Assembly (NCBI GenBank): GCA_002082245.2
Contig: NBTC02000002.1
Span: forward strand, 3,906,001 to 3,970,000
Reading direction: 5' to 3'
Length of the DNA stretch: 64,000 bases
Source: Yersinia enterocolitica
GTDB lineage: Bacteria > Pseudomonadota > Gammaproteobacteria > Enterobacterales > Enterobacteriaceae
Position 1 is the stretch's first letter. The number at the start of each line of letters is the position of its first letter. Positions 16,008 through 25,465 of the stretch are shown piece after piece. Position numbers and translations under genes: made by a program. The notes under the pieces were generated by a model. It saw only the letters and a list, made by a program, of their open reading frames with translations. It ran no database searches and was not told the origin of the DNA.

Positions 16008-16077
16008 TATCCCCGTCATCTTTCAAGTTGTAGGCGTGTTGAGCGCTTGCCCACATCTTGAAATTTATTGGGTATAC
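16008..16077. repeat. Short ERIC-type repeat between ptsN and rapZ
   Basis: A roughly 70-bp form with CCGTCATCTTTCAAGTTGTAGG at one end and CATCTTGAAATTTATTGGGTA at the other; the ERIC centre is missing. It looks like an internal-deletion derivative of the subfamily seen at 9672 and 18700. Confidence 0.65.
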
Positions 16078-16143
16078 ATTAGAACCCTATATTCCGGCTA
16101 CAAGATCCGGGCATAACGGATAAAATAGTTTCCACTTTCCCAA

Positions 16144-16626
16144 TTACGCCGTTTCCGGTGGTAATTCAGTAATGATTTGATAAAGCTCATCATCACTTTG
16201 TGCTGCACGCAGACGCCGACACACTGTTTTATCAGCTAATCGCTTGGCCACTAAAGACAAAGTGTGTAAGTGAGTTTTACATTGATCTGCCGGAACCAAC
16301 AAGGCAAATAACAGATCAACCGGTTGGTTATCAATAGCATCGAAGGCAATAGGTTGTTCCAGACGGATAAATACACCCACTGCACGCAGTGTGTCTTCTT
16401 CCAACTTGCCATGAGGTATCGCGATACCACTACCAATACCGGTGCTGCCCATACGTTCGCGGGTTAAGACAGCATCGAAAACCACCTGTGAAGGTAGGTT
16501 AAGTTGCTTGGCAGCCAACTCGCTGATAATTTCCAAAGCCCGTTTTTTACTTGAGCAATGTACGGAGCTTTTGGTGCACTCGATATTTAATACCGAGCTT
16601 AATTGCAATGCTGGATCGTTGATCAT
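16144..16626 (-). CDS. ptsN: Nitrogen-PTS EIIA component PtsN
   Basis: A 160-residue regulatory EIIA of the nitrogen PTS. The phosphorylated histidine is residue 72 in GIAIPHGKLEED. It receives phosphate from PtsO and in E. coli controls potassium uptake and phosphate-starvation signalling. I chose the ATG at 16626 (MINDPALQLSSVLN), which aligns best with the E. coli start; a GTG four codons upstream is an alternative. Separated from rapZ by a short ERIC derivative. Confidence 0.94.
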   Translation of the reverse strand: MINDPALQLSSVLNIECTKSSVHCSSKKRALEIISELAAKQLNLPSQVVFDAVLTRERMGSTGIGSGIAIPHGKLEEDTLRAVGVFIRLEQPIAFDAIDNQPVDLLFALLVPADQCKTHLHTLSLVAKRLADKTVCRRLRAAQSDDELYQIITELPPETA

Positions 16627-16726
16627 CTCATCTTTCACTTAAGCGCTGTTTTAAACCGTTTCCGGCGGAGATTCACTCCCGACGCTGGAAACGGTTATGT
16701 AGCGAGTGTAGAACCTTTATGGGTGA

Positions 16727-16906
16727 ATATACCCTTTGTACTTGAAGCTACAGGGTTGTTCGCTATGTTTACTTACCCGAATCACTGACTTTAGTCAGTT
16801 CATCGAGATGAATAAGCCTGCTTGCAGAAATACGATTAAAATCGGTTTCTGGCCAATTTGTCATTCGTTTGCTGCCTACCTGCAACGCCATGTTCTTTGG
16901 GTATAA
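16727..16906. repeat. ERIC-type repeat between hpf and ptsN
   Basis: About 180 bp with ends ATATACCCTTTGTACTTGAAG and GGGTATAAC. The TTACCCGAATCACTGACTTT core is present, plus an extra internal hairpin (AAATCGG at 16839-16845 facing CCAATTT at 16853-16859). It ends 15 bases from the hpf stop. Confidence 0.75.
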
Positions 16907-16921
16907 CAGTCGCAAGGATTC

Positions 16922-17209
16922 TTAGTGTTGTTTCAATTTGTCTTTATGTTTGTTCAACTGGCGGGCCAGTTTATCAACCAAAATATCAATTGCGGCGTAC
17001 ATATCCTCCTGCTCTGAGCTTGCGTGCAACTCGCCTCCATTCACATGTACCGTTGCTTCTGCAATTTGTTTTACTTTCTCAACACTTAAAACCACATATA
17101 CCTGGTTAATGCGATCAAAATATTGCTCAAGTTTGGCAAATTTAGTGGTAACAAACTCGCGTAATGCTTCGGTTATTTCGACATGATGTCCGGTAATATT
17201 GAGCTGCAT
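16922..17209 (-). CDS. hpf: Ribosome hibernation promoting factor HPF
   Basis: A 95-residue short HPF (identical length to E. coli), which binds the 30S subunit in stationary phase and promotes 100S dimers. The sequence opens with MQLNITGHHVEITEALREFV and contains the conserved ASSEQEDMYAAIDIL segment. It lies 23 bases after rpoN, in the classic rpoN-hpf-ptsN arrangement. Confidence 0.96.
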   Translation of the reverse strand: MQLNITGHHVEITEALREFVTTKFAKLEQYFDRINQVYVVLSVEKVKQIAEATVHVNGGELHASSEQEDMYAAIDILVDKLARQLNKHKDKLKQH

Positions 17210-17232
17210 AGTGTCTTCCTTCTCAGTTCAGG

Positions 17233-18666
17233 TCAAACCAACTGTTTACGCTGATTTGACGGCGGGATGGATAACGACTCTCGGTACTTCGCGACGGTAC
17301 GCCGTGCCACCATGATGCCTTGTTCACATAATAATGTGGTCAGTTTACTGTCACTAAGAGGTTTAGCAGGATTTTCTGCTGCAACCAATTTTTTCACCAG
17401 TGCACGAATTGCAGTGGAAGAAGCTTCACCTCCGCTATCGGTATTGACGTGGCTGGAGAAGAAATATTTTAGCTCGAAAATACCCCGTGGACTGTGCAGG
17501 AACTTCTGCGTGGTCACGCGAGAGATTGTCGACTCATGCATATCCACAGCCTGGGCGATATCGGCCAGTACCATGGGTTTCATAAATTCAGGCCCATTCT
17601 CAAAAAACGCTACTTGCTGCTCTACAATACAACGCGCCACCTTCAGCAGTGTTTCATTGCGGCTTTCAAGACTTTTTATCAACCATTTTGCTTCTTGCAA
17701 ATTGCTACGGATAAACTGCCCGTCACTGTCATTGCGGGTACTGCTACCCATCGCCGCATACTGCTGGTTGATTTTTAGGCGTGGAATGCTATCGGCATTC
17801 AGCTCGACCGTCCATTGATCTTTGTCTTTACGCACCAAAACATCGGGAATGACGTACTCGGACTCCCCGGTATTGATGGATTGACCCGGACGCGGATCCA
17901 GAGACTGAATCAGGCCGATCGCTTCTTTAAGTGTATCTTCTTTTAGCCGACTCAAGCGGATCATCGTACGGAAATCATGGTTACCCAGCAAATCCAGATA
18001 ATCGCTAACCACCAGACGTGCTTCGGCAAGATAGGGGGTATCTTTGTCATATTGTGACAACTGTACCAACAGACATTCACGCAGGTTACGTGCCGCGACA
18101 CCAATAGGATCAAAGTGTTGTATCCGCTTAAGCACCGCTTCTACTTCATCCAGTGCGACGTTCTCGTCCCCCATGCTTTCCAGAATATCTTCCAGTGGCA
18201 CCGTAAGGTAACCGGTTTCATCGACCGCATCCACGATAGAGGTCGCAATGGCAACATCAGTATCAGAGAATGGGGTTAAATCCACTTGCCACATCAGGTA
18301 GTCTTGTAGCGTTTGGGTCGTTTCCCCTTGATAAACCGGCAACTCATCATCGCTATAATCATTGCCCATTCCTGATGGCGTGCCTGCGGTGTAGATCTCA
18401 TCCCAGGTGGCATCAAGTGGCAACTCTTCGGGCATATCTTTTTGTTCCAGCGCCTCGCGGGTATCAAGCGATTCACTGTCTACGGTCTCTTTTGCATCTA
18501 TCTCTTCATGAAGATCAGTTTGCTCAAGCAGGGGGTTACTCTCCAGCGCTAACTGAATCTCCTGCTGGAGTTCAAGTGTAGAAAGCTGCAACAAGCGAAT
18601 AGCCTGTTGAAGCTGCGGAGTCATAGCCAGTTGTTGGCTGAACTTGAGTTGCAAACCTTGCTTCAT
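17233..18666 (-). CDS. rpoN: RNA polymerase sigma-54 factor RpoN
   Basis: A 477-residue sigma-54, identical in length to E. coli. The glutamine-rich activator-interaction region I is at the N-terminus ([18 protein letters not shown]). An acidic region II follows, then the core-binding region, and the C-terminal RpoN box [14 protein letters not shown] contacts the -24 element. It directs nitrogen-assimilation and other enhancer-dependent promoters. An ERIC-type repeat lies between lptB and rpoN, so rpoN may depend partly on its own promoter. Confidence 0.97.
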   Translation of the reverse strand: MKQGLQLKFSQQLAMTPQLQQAIRLLQLSTLELQQEIQLALESNPLLEQTDLHEEIDAKETVDSESLDTREALEQKDMPEELPLDATWDEIYTAGTPSGMGNDYSDDELPVYQGETTQTLQDYLMWQVDLTPFSDTDVAIATSIVDAVDETGYLTVPLEDILESMGDENVALDEVEAVLKRIQHFDPIGVAARNLRECLLVQLSQYDKDTPYLAEARLVVSDYLDLLGNHDFRTMIRLSRLKEDTLKEAIGLIQSLDPRPGQSINTGESEYVIPDVLVRKDKDQWTVELNADSIPRLKINQQYAAMGSSTRNDSDGQFIRSNLQEAKWLIKSLESRNETLLKVARCIVEQQVAFFENGPEFMKPMVLADIAQAVDMHESTISRVTTQKFLHSPRGIFELKYFFSSHVNTDSGGEASSTAIRALVKKLVAAENPAKPLSDSKLTTLLCEQGIMVARRTVAKYRESLSIPPSNQRKQLV

Positions 18667-18699
18667 AATGCGGTATCAATTTTCCTTTATAGATGAAGG

Positions 18700-18844
18700 A
18701 ATATCCGTCATCTTTCAAATTGCAGGGGTATTGGCTGCCGGTTACTTGGCCGCACCTGCGGGCTAGCATAAATGCTGTTTAAATCGATTTATGACCGATT
18801 TTATTGTTTGCCGCCTTCCTGCACCTTGAAATCTATTGGGTATT
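18700..18844. repeat. ERIC-type repeat between rpoN and lptB
   Basis: About 145 bp, from ATATCCGTCATCTTTCAAATTG to CACCTTGAAATCTATTGGGTA. Inside, AAATCG (18781-18786) faces CGATTT (18796-18801). It ends ten bases from the lptB stop. Confidence 0.75.
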
Positions 18845-18853
18845 GGAAAAAGG

Positions 18854-19579
18854 TCAGAGACGGAATTCTTCACCGAGGTAAACACGCTTAACTTGTTCGT
18901 CAGCCAGGATTTCCTGTGGCGTACCGTGAGCGATTAAATGACCCTGGCTTACGATATAAGCCCGCTCACAGACGTCTAACGTTTCACGCACGTTATGGTC
19001 GGTAATAAGAACGCCAAGACCACTGTCGCGTAGATGTTCAATAATTTTTTTAATATCGATAACGGAAATCGGATCAACCCCGGCAAAAGGCTCATCCAGC
19101 AGAATAAACTTAGGATTTGCCGCCAGTGCACGGGCTATTTCAACACGGCGGCGTTCACCACCGGAAAGCGATTGCCCCAAGTTGTCACGTAAATGGGTGA
19201 TATGGAACTCTTCCATTAATTCATCAGCCCGTTCCTCACGCTGCTCAACAGAGAGGTCTTTACGGATCTCCAGCACCGCCATTAAGTTGTTAAATACACT
19301 CAGGCGGCGGAAAATAGAGGCTTCTTGCGGTAAATAACCAATACCGCGACGAGCGCGTTCATGGAGAGGCAAGAGGCTGATATCTTCGTCATCAATCACA
19401 ATACGCCCGGCGTCACGCTGGACAATGCCGACGACCATATAAAAAGTGGTAGTTTTCCCTGCGCCGTTCGGCCCAAGCAGGCCCACTATCTCACCGGATT
19501 TCACATTGAGGCTTACGTCTTCGACCACTTTACGGCCTTTGTACGCCTTAGCCAGCTTTTCTGCGATTAATGTTGCCAT
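18854..19579 (-). CDS. lptB: LPS export ABC transporter ATPase LptB
   Basis: A 241-residue ABC ATPase that powers LPS extraction from the inner membrane by LptFG. Walker A is GPNGAGKTT, the signature is LSGGERRR, and Walker B is [12 protein letters not shown]. Length equals E. coli LptB. It follows lptA by six bases in the kdsD-kdsC-lptC-lptA-lptB order. Confidence 0.97.
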   Translation of the reverse strand: MATLIAEKLAKAYKGRKVVEDVSLNVKSGEIVGLLGPNGAGKTTTFYMVVGIVQRDAGRIVIDDEDISLLPLHERARRGIGYLPQEASIFRRLSVFNNLMAVLEIRKDLSVEQREERADELMEEFHITHLRDNLGQSLSGGERRRVEIARALAANPKFILLDEPFAGVDPISVIDIKKIIEHLRDSGLGVLITDHNVRETLDVCERAYIVSQGHLIAHGTPQEILADEQVKRVYLGEEFRL

Positions 19580-19585
19580 AAATGA

Positions 19586-20131
19586 TTACTTACTCTTCTT
19601 TTGGCCTGAAGCTGCTGGCCCTTTGTCTTGTAATTGGGACGGTAATAACACGGTGGTGACGCGGTTGCCTTTATCACTGAAGGCTTCCATCTGCTGTTTT
19701 TTCACCAGATAAGTGATGCGATCACCTTTGATATTACTATCAAGTTGCTCCAGATAAGCATTGCCAGTCAACACCACAAAATCATTTGCGACTTCATAAC
19801 GCAGTTTCTGCCCATGGCCTTTTACGGGTTTGCCACTGTCTTGCATCTGGTAGAAAGTGACTGGATTACCATAACCTTCAATGACCATTTTGCTTTGATC
19901 ACCGCCTGGGCGCGTAACCACGACTTTATCAGCTTTAATCTCAATGGTACCTTGCTTGATAACCACATTGTCGGTAAATGTGACAGTATTGGCCTCCATA
20001 TCTAACGCTTGTTTAACGGAGTCAACCGTGACGGGCTGATCAGTATCACCCGTTAACGCCAGAGCGGGCAGGCTTGCGGCCAAAAGTGAACTGGCAAGCA
20101 AAAAATGACGAAGTTTATTTTTGGATTTCAT
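19586..20131 (-). CDS. lptA: LPS transport periplasmic protein LptA
   Basis: A 181-residue periplasmic bridge protein that carries LPS across the periplasm. From the chosen ATG it starts MKSKNKLRHFLLASSLLAAS, a signal peptide ending in ALA before LTGDTD. The OstA-fold segment ANTVTFTDNVVIKQGTI follows. The start lies inside the end of lptC (17-base overlap), as in E. coli. A TTG seven codons upstream would lengthen the signal peptide and is less likely. Confidence 0.95.
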   Translation of the reverse strand: MKSKNKLRHFLLASSLLAASLPALALTGDTDQPVTVDSVKQALDMEANTVTFTDNVVIKQGTIEIKADKVVVTRPGGDQSKMVIEGYGNPVTFYQMQDSGKPVKGHGQKLRYEVANDFVVLTGNAYLEQLDSNIKGDRITYLVKKQQMEAFSDKGNRVTTVLLPSQLQDKGPAASGQKKSK

Positions 20132-20678
20132 AAGAGGTTTTAACCTTTTCAATCAGCTCAGCGGTTTTGTCCCGCAAGTTCCCACGCATTTTCATGCCGT
20201 TAGATGTGAATCCAACACCAAAGAGGGTAACTTCATCGTCTGAGGATACATCCTGAGTGATCAAATTAACCTGGGCGTTATCGGTTTTAATTTTTTGTAA
20301 CTGTGCGTCTGGTGTCAGGCTATCAACTTCAACATGACCATACAAATACAGCATCTTATCATTGGTCAGTTTGGCGCGGTCGGCGCGCACTGTCCAAGTA
20401 GCGACTGCATTCTCCGCAAACAGAGTCATGACCGGTTTGGTAAACCAGGTTAACTCTTGAGTGCTGAAGTTTTGTACGTCTTCTGCCACCAATTTATAAT
20501 TCAATTGCCCGACCGGATTGAATACCACGGTCACAGTATGCTGGCTCTGCGAAGAAGGCTCATTATCAGTGGCCACGGTTTGTGTGTCCTGCTGATTAAA
20601 GCCGGATATATTCCAGCCAATCAATGCCAAAGCAATCAGTGCCAAGGATAATGTTATCCATAGTCTTGTTTTACTCAT
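20115..20678 (-). CDS. lptC: LPS export system protein LptC
   Basis: A 187-residue bitopic inner-membrane protein (E. coli 191). One N-terminal membrane anchor (LWITLSLALIALALIGWNIS) is followed by a periplasmic OstA-like domain that receives LPS from LptBFG and passes it to LptA. It overlaps kdsC by four bases and lptA by 17, so translation of the three is coupled. Confidence 0.95.
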   Translation of the reverse strand: MSKTRLWITLSLALIALALIGWNISGFNQQDTQTVATDNEPSSQSQHTVTVVFNPVGQLNYKLVAEDVQNFSTQELTWFTKPVMTLFAENAVATWTVRADRAKLTNDKMLYLYGHVEVDSLTPDAQLQKIKTDNAQVNLITQDVSSDDEVTLFGVGFTSNGMKMRGNLRDKTAELIEKVKTSYEIQK

Positions 20679-21238
20679 ATCGACAATCCTTTGGCACCTT
20701 CAAGTTTATCTTGAGCTAATAATATCAAATCACATATCTCGCGTACTGCACCGCGCCCGCCATGGATTCGCGTCACATAATGTGCCTTGGGAAGAAGTAA
20801 CGGATGGGCATCCGCGACTGCAACAGATAACCCAACTTGTGCCATGACCGGCCAATCAATCAGGTCATCCCCAATATAAGCAACCTGCTCAGGCTGGCAT
20901 GCTAATGCTACCAACAATTCGTTATAGGCCACCAGCTTATCAGATTGCCCTTGATAAAGGTGGGTAATGCCTAAGGTGTTGGCGCGGTCTTCCAGTAATT
21001 TTGCGCGACGGCCAGTAATAATGGCTACTTCAATACCTGAGGTTATCAGGCAGCGGATACCATAGCCATCACGCACGTTGAAAGCTTTCAGCTCTTCGCC
21101 CTGATTACCCATATAAATCAGGCCGTCGGACATCACACCATCGACATCACAAATCAGTAGGCGAATTTTCGCCGCACGTGACATCACAGTGTCGGCTACT
21201 GGTCCATAGCATGTGTCCTGATATACGGTGTCGCTCAT
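20675..21238 (-). CDS. kdsC: 3-deoxy-D-manno-octulosonate 8-phosphate phosphatase KdsC
   Basis: A 187-residue HAD-family phosphatase giving free Kdo for LPS inner core. The nucleophile motif is DVDGVMSDG, the second motif includes ITGRRAKLL, and GDDLIDWPVM is the metal-binding third motif. It has no cap domain, so it acts as a tetramer in the family. The Shine-Dalgarno sequence AAGGG lies in the end of the adjacent ERIC-type repeat. Confidence 0.96.
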   Translation of the reverse strand: MSDTVYQDTCYGPVADTVMSRAAKIRLLICDVDGVMSDGLIYMGNQGEELKAFNVRDGYGIRCLITSGIEVAIITGRRAKLLEDRANTLGITHLYQGQSDKLVAYNELLVALACQPEQVAYIGDDLIDWPVMAQVGLSVAVADAHPLLLPKAHYVTRIHGGRGAVREICDLILLAQDKLEGAKGLSI

Positions 21239-21239
21239 T

Positions 21240-21364
21240 TTTCCCTTCTTACTTGACGTTGCAGCGTTGTTAGCTGCTCTCTCTCACCCGAATCACTTGA
21301 CTATGCAAGCTCATCGGGATGCATTCGTTTGCAGCCTAGCTGCAACCCCAATTAATTTGGGAAA
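21240..21364. repeat. ERIC-type repeat between kdsD and kdsC
   Basis: About 125 bp beginning CCCTTCTTACTTGACGTTGC and ending CCCCAATTAATTTGGGAAAC, with the CTCACCCGAATCACTTGAC core. It begins within two bases of the kdsC start codon and is followed directly by a truncated second copy. Confidence 0.75.
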
Positions 21365-21410
21365 CTCTTCTTACTTGACGTTGCGGCGTTGTTAGCTGTT
21401 TTATTCACCA
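21365..21410. repeat. Truncated second ERIC-type copy next to kdsD
   Basis: About 46 bp repeating the left end of the preceding copy (CTTCTTACTTGACGTTGC, then GTTGTTAGCTG), stopping 12 bases before the kdsD stop codon. It suggests partial tandem duplication. Confidence 0.7.
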
Positions 21411-21422
21411 GACAGTCCACGG

Positions 21423-22445
21423 TTAGACCACGCCGGCTCTCAGCATGTCATGCATATGCACCACACCCAGCAACTGATCGCCATCTGCGACCAATACGGC
21501 GGTAATATGGCGCAACTCCATCAGGTTGAGTGCATCCACAGCCAACATGGTTGGAGGGACTCGAATACCGCCACTGGTCATTACATCTGCAATTTTCGCG
21601 TTATTCAGATCGACACCCAAATCAAATATTCGGCGCAAGTCACCGTCGGTAAAGATACCTTTAATCATCATCAAATCGTCACAGATGACAGTTAAACCCA
21701 GATTCTTCCGAGTAATCTCCAGTAACGCATCGCGTAATGACGCATCGGGACTGATGTGCGGGAGCTCTGCACCAGTGTGCATGATATCGCTGATTCGCAA
21801 CAGTAACTTGCGCCCCAGTGCTCCGCCTGGATGGGAGAGAGCAAAATCTTCTTGAGTGAAGCCTCGGGCCTGTAACAATGCAACTGCAAGCGCGTCCCCC
21901 ATCACCAAGGTGGCTGTGGTACTGGTGGTCGGCGCCAACCCTAATGGGCAGGCCTCTTGTGGGACCTTGATGCACAAATGAATATCGGCCGCTTTACCCA
22001 TGCTACTTTCAGGATTATTGCTCATGCAGATTAGCGGAATTTTTTGGCGCTTTAGAACCGGGATGAGAGCGAGGATCTCGTTAGATTCCCCTGAATTAGA
22101 GATGGCGAGCACAATATCTTGTGGCGTGACCATGCCGAGATCGCCATGACTGGCTTCACCGGGGTGGACGAAAAAGGCAGGTGTTCCCGTGCTGGCGAAG
22201 GTGGCGGCAATTTTGCAACCAATATGGCCAGATTTGCCCATCCCCATAACCACAACTTTGCCATGGCAGTTAAATATTGCATCGCAGGCTTTGGCAAAAT
22301 CGTCATTAATATATTGATCGAGTTGTGCCAGTCCTTCGCGCTCAATCTGCAGCACCTGTTTTCCCGCCTGTTGAAAATCCACTCTTGGCAATGAGTTAAT
22401 ACCCGACGGTGAATCAGTTGCTGGCTGTAAATCATAAGAAGACAT
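21423..22445 (-). CDS. kdsD: D-arabinose 5-phosphate isomerase KdsD
   Basis: Converts ribulose-5-phosphate to arabinose-5-phosphate, the first step of Kdo synthesis. About 340 residues from the chosen ATG (MSSYDLQPA), slightly longer than E. coli (328) through an N-terminal stretch. The SIS domain (VVVMGMGKSGHIG, SNSGESNEILALIPV) is followed by two CBS domains (DIMHTGAELPHIS and DVMTSGGIRVPP). The ATG at 22469 is an alternative, but GGGA before 22445 and homology favour the latter. Confidence 0.95.
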   Translation of the reverse strand: MSSYDLQPATDSPSGINSLPRVDFQQAGKQVLQIEREGLAQLDQYINDDFAKACDAIFNCHGKVVVMGMGKSGHIGCKIAATFASTGTPAFFVHPGEASHGDLGMVTPQDIVLAISNSGESNEILALIPVLKRQKIPLICMSNNPESSMGKAADIHLCIKVPQEACPLGLAPTTSTTATLVMGDALAVALLQARGFTQEDFALSHPGGALGRKLLLRISDIMHTGAELPHISPDASLRDALLEITRKNLGLTVICDDLMMIKGIFTDGDLRRIFDLGVDLNNAKIADVMTSGGIRVPPTMLAVDALNLMELRHITAVLVADGDQLLGVVHMHDMLRAGVV

Positions 22446-22471
22446 ACTTGGTTCCCATTGAATGAACATGG

Positions 22472-23446
22472 TTATGCCACATTAAAGGGTGCAAAAAACA
22501 GCACCGCTAGATAAGCGATAAACCCACATAATAACAGAGCACCTGCCATATGACCGATGCGATGTTTACGCCCCAGGCAAAGAAGGGTAAATATCACACT
22601 GACACCGAGCATCACCCAATAGTCGCGCTGGAAAGCTTCTGGATTAATATCGCCAGGGGAGAGCAGAGCAGGTACACCTAACACAATCACAATATTAAAA
22701 ATGTTCGAACCGATGATATTGCCGACCGCCATATCATCTTCCCCTTTCAGCGCGCCAGCGATAAAAGTAGCCAGTTCAGGCAAACTGGTGCCAATGGCAA
22801 TAACAGTCAGCCCTATAACCAGTTCACTGACACCTGCGACCCGGGCAATGACCGTGGCATTATCGATAATCATTTTGGCCGAGAGTGGCAAGATAATGAA
22901 AGCTAACACTAACCACAAAAGAGCGACGGTATTGCTACTGTCTTGAGGCAATTCAGCCAACTGTTCGCGAGTCAGGATGTCATTGCCTTCCACATGGGCC
23001 AGACGGGCAATTTTCAGCATCAGAATAATAAACGCCGCTGCTGCTACCAGCAAAATAATACCATCTCCACGGCTGAGATGGTTATCAGCCAGCAGGAAAC
23101 CACATAGCACCGTCACTACCAGCATCAACGGTAATTCACGGCGTAAAATCTCTGATCGTACTGTTAATGGGCGTATAAGGGCTGCACCACCGACAATCAG
23201 CAGTAAATTGGTAATATTAGAGCCAAGCACATTCCCAACCGCCATATCGGTTTGATTATTCAGTGCTGCAGTCACCGAAACGATCAACTCAGGTAGCGAT
23301 GTGCCGATACCGACGATGGTCATCCCAATAATAAGGGGGGGGATGCCGAAAGAACGGGATAACACAGCGGCGCCATAAACTAATCGATCAGCGCCATACA
23401 CTAATAAGACCAAGCCGATGATTAATAGTGTTATCGCAAGAGGCAT
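22472..23446 (-). CDS. yrbG: Inner-membrane calcium/sodium antiporter YrbG
   Basis: A 324-residue member of the Ca2+:cation antiporter superfamily (E. coli YrbG 325). Two inverted alpha-repeats are visible: GIGTSLPELIVSV with GNVLGSNITNLLLI, and AIGTSLPELATFI with GNIIGSNIFNIVIV. About ten membrane spans. First gene of the yrbG-kdsD-kdsC-lpt run and divergent from mlaF. Confidence 0.93.
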   Translation of the reverse strand: MPLAITLLIIGLVLLVYGADRLVYGAAVLSRSFGIPPLIIGMTIVGIGTSLPELIVSVTAALNNQTDMAVGNVLGSNITNLLLIVGGAALIRPLTVRSEILRRELPLMLVVTVLCGFLLADNHLSRGDGIILLVAAAAFIILMLKIARLAHVEGNDILTREQLAELPQDSSNTVALLWLVLAFIILPLSAKMIIDNATVIARVAGVSELVIGLTVIAIGTSLPELATFIAGALKGEDDMAVGNIIGSNIFNIVIVLGVPALLSPGDINPEAFQRDYWVMLGVSVIFTLLCLGRKHRIGHMAGALLLCGFIAYLAVLFFAPFNVA

Positions 23447-23742
23447 GCAGAGTCCTTTATTAGGTATAATCCCGATCCGTTGGTAGAAGCTGACTGTTGG
23501 TAACCCATTTTCGGTGGAAAACAGCTAGCCCATGGGTAAAAACCACTAACAGCGTTTTACGCTCTTTTTTGAGTTAACCCTAATTTTGACTGTGAGTGCC
23601 AGAAAAGTAAAACTTATGGCAACTTTGGCTACGAAAAAGTGACAATAAGTTGCCAAAATACTTCCCATTGTGCTCGTTGCCGCCATTTGATGTAGCATTG
23701 GCGCTCGGATGAGTAATTAAAGGCCTAAAGGGACGAATGATA

Positions 23743-24552
23743 ATGAAGCAATTGTCGTCGAATTTGATAGAGATCCGCGGGATGAGTTTTACCCGTGGTG
23801 AGCGTCCGATATTCGCCGATATCAACATGACGGTCCCCCGCGGCAAAGTGACTGCGATTATGGGGCCATCAGGAATTGGTAAAACCACATTGTTGCGCCT
23901 GATCGGTGGGCAACTTGTACCGGATGCAGGTGAAATCTGGTTTGATGGTGATAATATTCCGGCGCTTTCACGTCAGCGTTTGTATGATGTGCGTAAGAAA
24001 ATGAGCATGCTGTTTCAATCTGGTGCGTTATTCACTGATTTGACCGTGTTTGAGAATGTGGCTTTCCCATTACGCGAACATAGCCGTTTGCCGGAGGAAT
24101 TGCTGCACAGTACGGTGATGATGAAGTTGGAAGCCGTGGGGCTGCGTGGGGCGGCTAATCTGATGCCTGCCGAACTTTCCGGCGGTATGGCGCGGCGTGC
24201 TGCACTGGCAAGGGCCATTGCCCTTGATCCTGAATTGATTATGTTTGATGAGCCATTTGTGGGTCAGGACCCTATAACTATGGGGGTGCTGGTAAAACTG
24301 ATTGATGAGCTGAATCATGCATTAGGCGTGACTTGTGTGGTGGTTTCCCACGATGTGCCTGAAGTCCTTAGTATTGCTGATTATGCCTATATTGTTGCCG
24401 ATCAGCATGTTATTGCCGAAGGAACACCGGAACAGTTGCAAGCCAATAGCGATATGCGGGTGCGCCAGTTCCTTGATGGTATTGCCGACGGGCCGGTGCC
24501 TTTCCGTTTCCCAGCCGGTGATTATAAAACTGAGCTGTTATACCCAAAGTAA
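23743..24552 (+). CDS. mlaF: Phospholipid ABC transporter ATP-binding protein MlaF
   Basis: ATPase of the MlaFEDB complex that maintains outer-membrane lipid asymmetry. Walker A is GPSGIGKTT, the unusual signature is LSGGMARR, and Walker B is LIMFDEPFVGQDP. The chosen ATG aligns with E. coli MlaF and gives 269 residues; an ATG two codons upstream is possible. The final residues YPK and the stop codon lie in the end of an ERIC-type repeat, so the C-terminus differs from the E. coli protein. Confidence 0.96.
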   Translation: MKQLSSNLIEIRGMSFTRGERPIFADINMTVPRGKVTAIMGPSGIGKTTLLRLIGGQLVPDAGEIWFDGDNIPALSRQRLYDVRKKMSMLFQSGALFTDLTVFENVAFPLREHSRLPEELLHSTVMMKLEAVGLRGAANLMPAELSGGMARRAALARAIALDPELIMFDEPFVGQDPITMGVLVKLIDELNHALGVTCVVVSHDVPEVLSIADYAYIVADQHVIAEGTPEQLQANSDMRVRQFLDGIADGPVPFRFPAGDYKTELLYPK

Positions 24553-24657
24553 TTGGAGTTGCAGGTAGGCAGTAAGCGAGCTATCCCCGATGAACTTACT
24601 CGGTTAAGTGGTTCGGGAGTTATCGTAGCTAACCCCCTGTAGCTTTAAATACGAAGG
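24538..24657. repeat. ERIC-type repeat between mlaF and mlaE, inverted orientation
   Basis: Starts TTATACCCAAAGTAATTGG and ends near TAGCTTTAAATACGAAGGAG, oriented opposite to the other copies. It contains the mlaF stop codon and splits an operon that is otherwise contiguous. Confidence 0.75.
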
Positions 24658-24678
24658 AGATAGGCTGATGGAGTATTC

Positions 24679-25461
24679 ATGTTAGTACAGGCGTTAGCGT
24701 CTTTAGGGCGTAGGGGCATTAATGTCAGCGCATCCTTTGGTCGCGCGGGTTTAATGTTATTCAATGCCCTTGTCGGGCGGCCTGAACCGCGAAAACAATG
24801 GCCATTATTGGTTAAACAGCTCTATAGCGTCGGTGTGCAATCGCTACTGATTATCGTGGTTTCCGGTCTGTTTATCGGCATGGTTCTGGGGTTACAGGGC
24901 TTTTTGATCCTCACCACATACAGTGCTGAAGCCAGTCTTGGGATGATGGTGTCTTTATCACTGCTACGTGAGTTGGGGCCAGTGGTAACCGCACTGTTGT
25001 TCGCCGGTCGCGCCGGTTCTGCTCTAACCGCGGAGATTGGCTTGATGAAAGCCACTGAACAGATTTCCAGTTTGGAAATGATGGCAATCGACCCGCTGCG
25101 TCGAGTGGTGGCTCCCCGGTTCTGGGCAGGTCTTATCAGTATGCCATTATTAACCGCTATTTTTGTTGCCGTCGGTATCTGGGGTGGCTCTGTGGTGGGG
25201 GTTGACTGGAAAGGGATCGATGGCGGTTTCTTCTGGTCGGCGATGCAAAATGCTGTGGAGTGGCGTACCGATTTACTGAATTGCCTAATTAAGAGTCTGG
25301 TATTTGCTATTACTGTGACCTGGATTGCGCTGTTCAATGGTTATGATGCGATCCCAACATCTGAAGGGATTAGCCGGGCAACGACCCGTACCGTAGTGCA
25401 TTCATCGCTGGCGGTATTGGGATTGGATTTTGTGCTGACAGCACTGATGTTTGGGAATTGA
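24679..25461 (+). CDS. mlaE: Phospholipid ABC transporter permease MlaE
   Basis: A 260-residue inner-membrane permease, identical in length to E. coli MlaE. Hydrophobic spans include [20 protein letters not shown]. The conserved loop [20 protein letters not shown] and the later [18 protein letters not shown] coupling region are present. GGAG precedes the ATG by five bases. It lies 126 bases after mlaF with an ERIC repeat between, unlike the tight E. coli spacing. Confidence 0.96.
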   Translation: MLVQALASLGRRGINVSASFGRAGLMLFNALVGRPEPRKQWPLLVKQLYSVGVQSLLIIVVSGLFIGMVLGLQGFLILTTYSAEASLGMMVSLSLLRELGPVVTALLFAGRAGSALTAEIGLMKATEQISSLEMMAIDPLRRVVAPRFWAGLISMPLLTAIFVAVGIWGGSVVGVDWKGIDGGFFWSAMQNAVEWRTDLLNCLIKSLVFAITVTWIALFNGYDAIPTSEGISRATTRTVVHSSLAVLGLDFVLTALMFGN

Positions 25462-25465
25462 GTCG

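Noticed and set aside
18863..18955. CRISPR-like or short tandem repeats in the window
   Set aside because: No regularly spaced repeat-spacer pattern was found anywhere; the repeated elements are dispersed ERIC-type and the 121-bp family.
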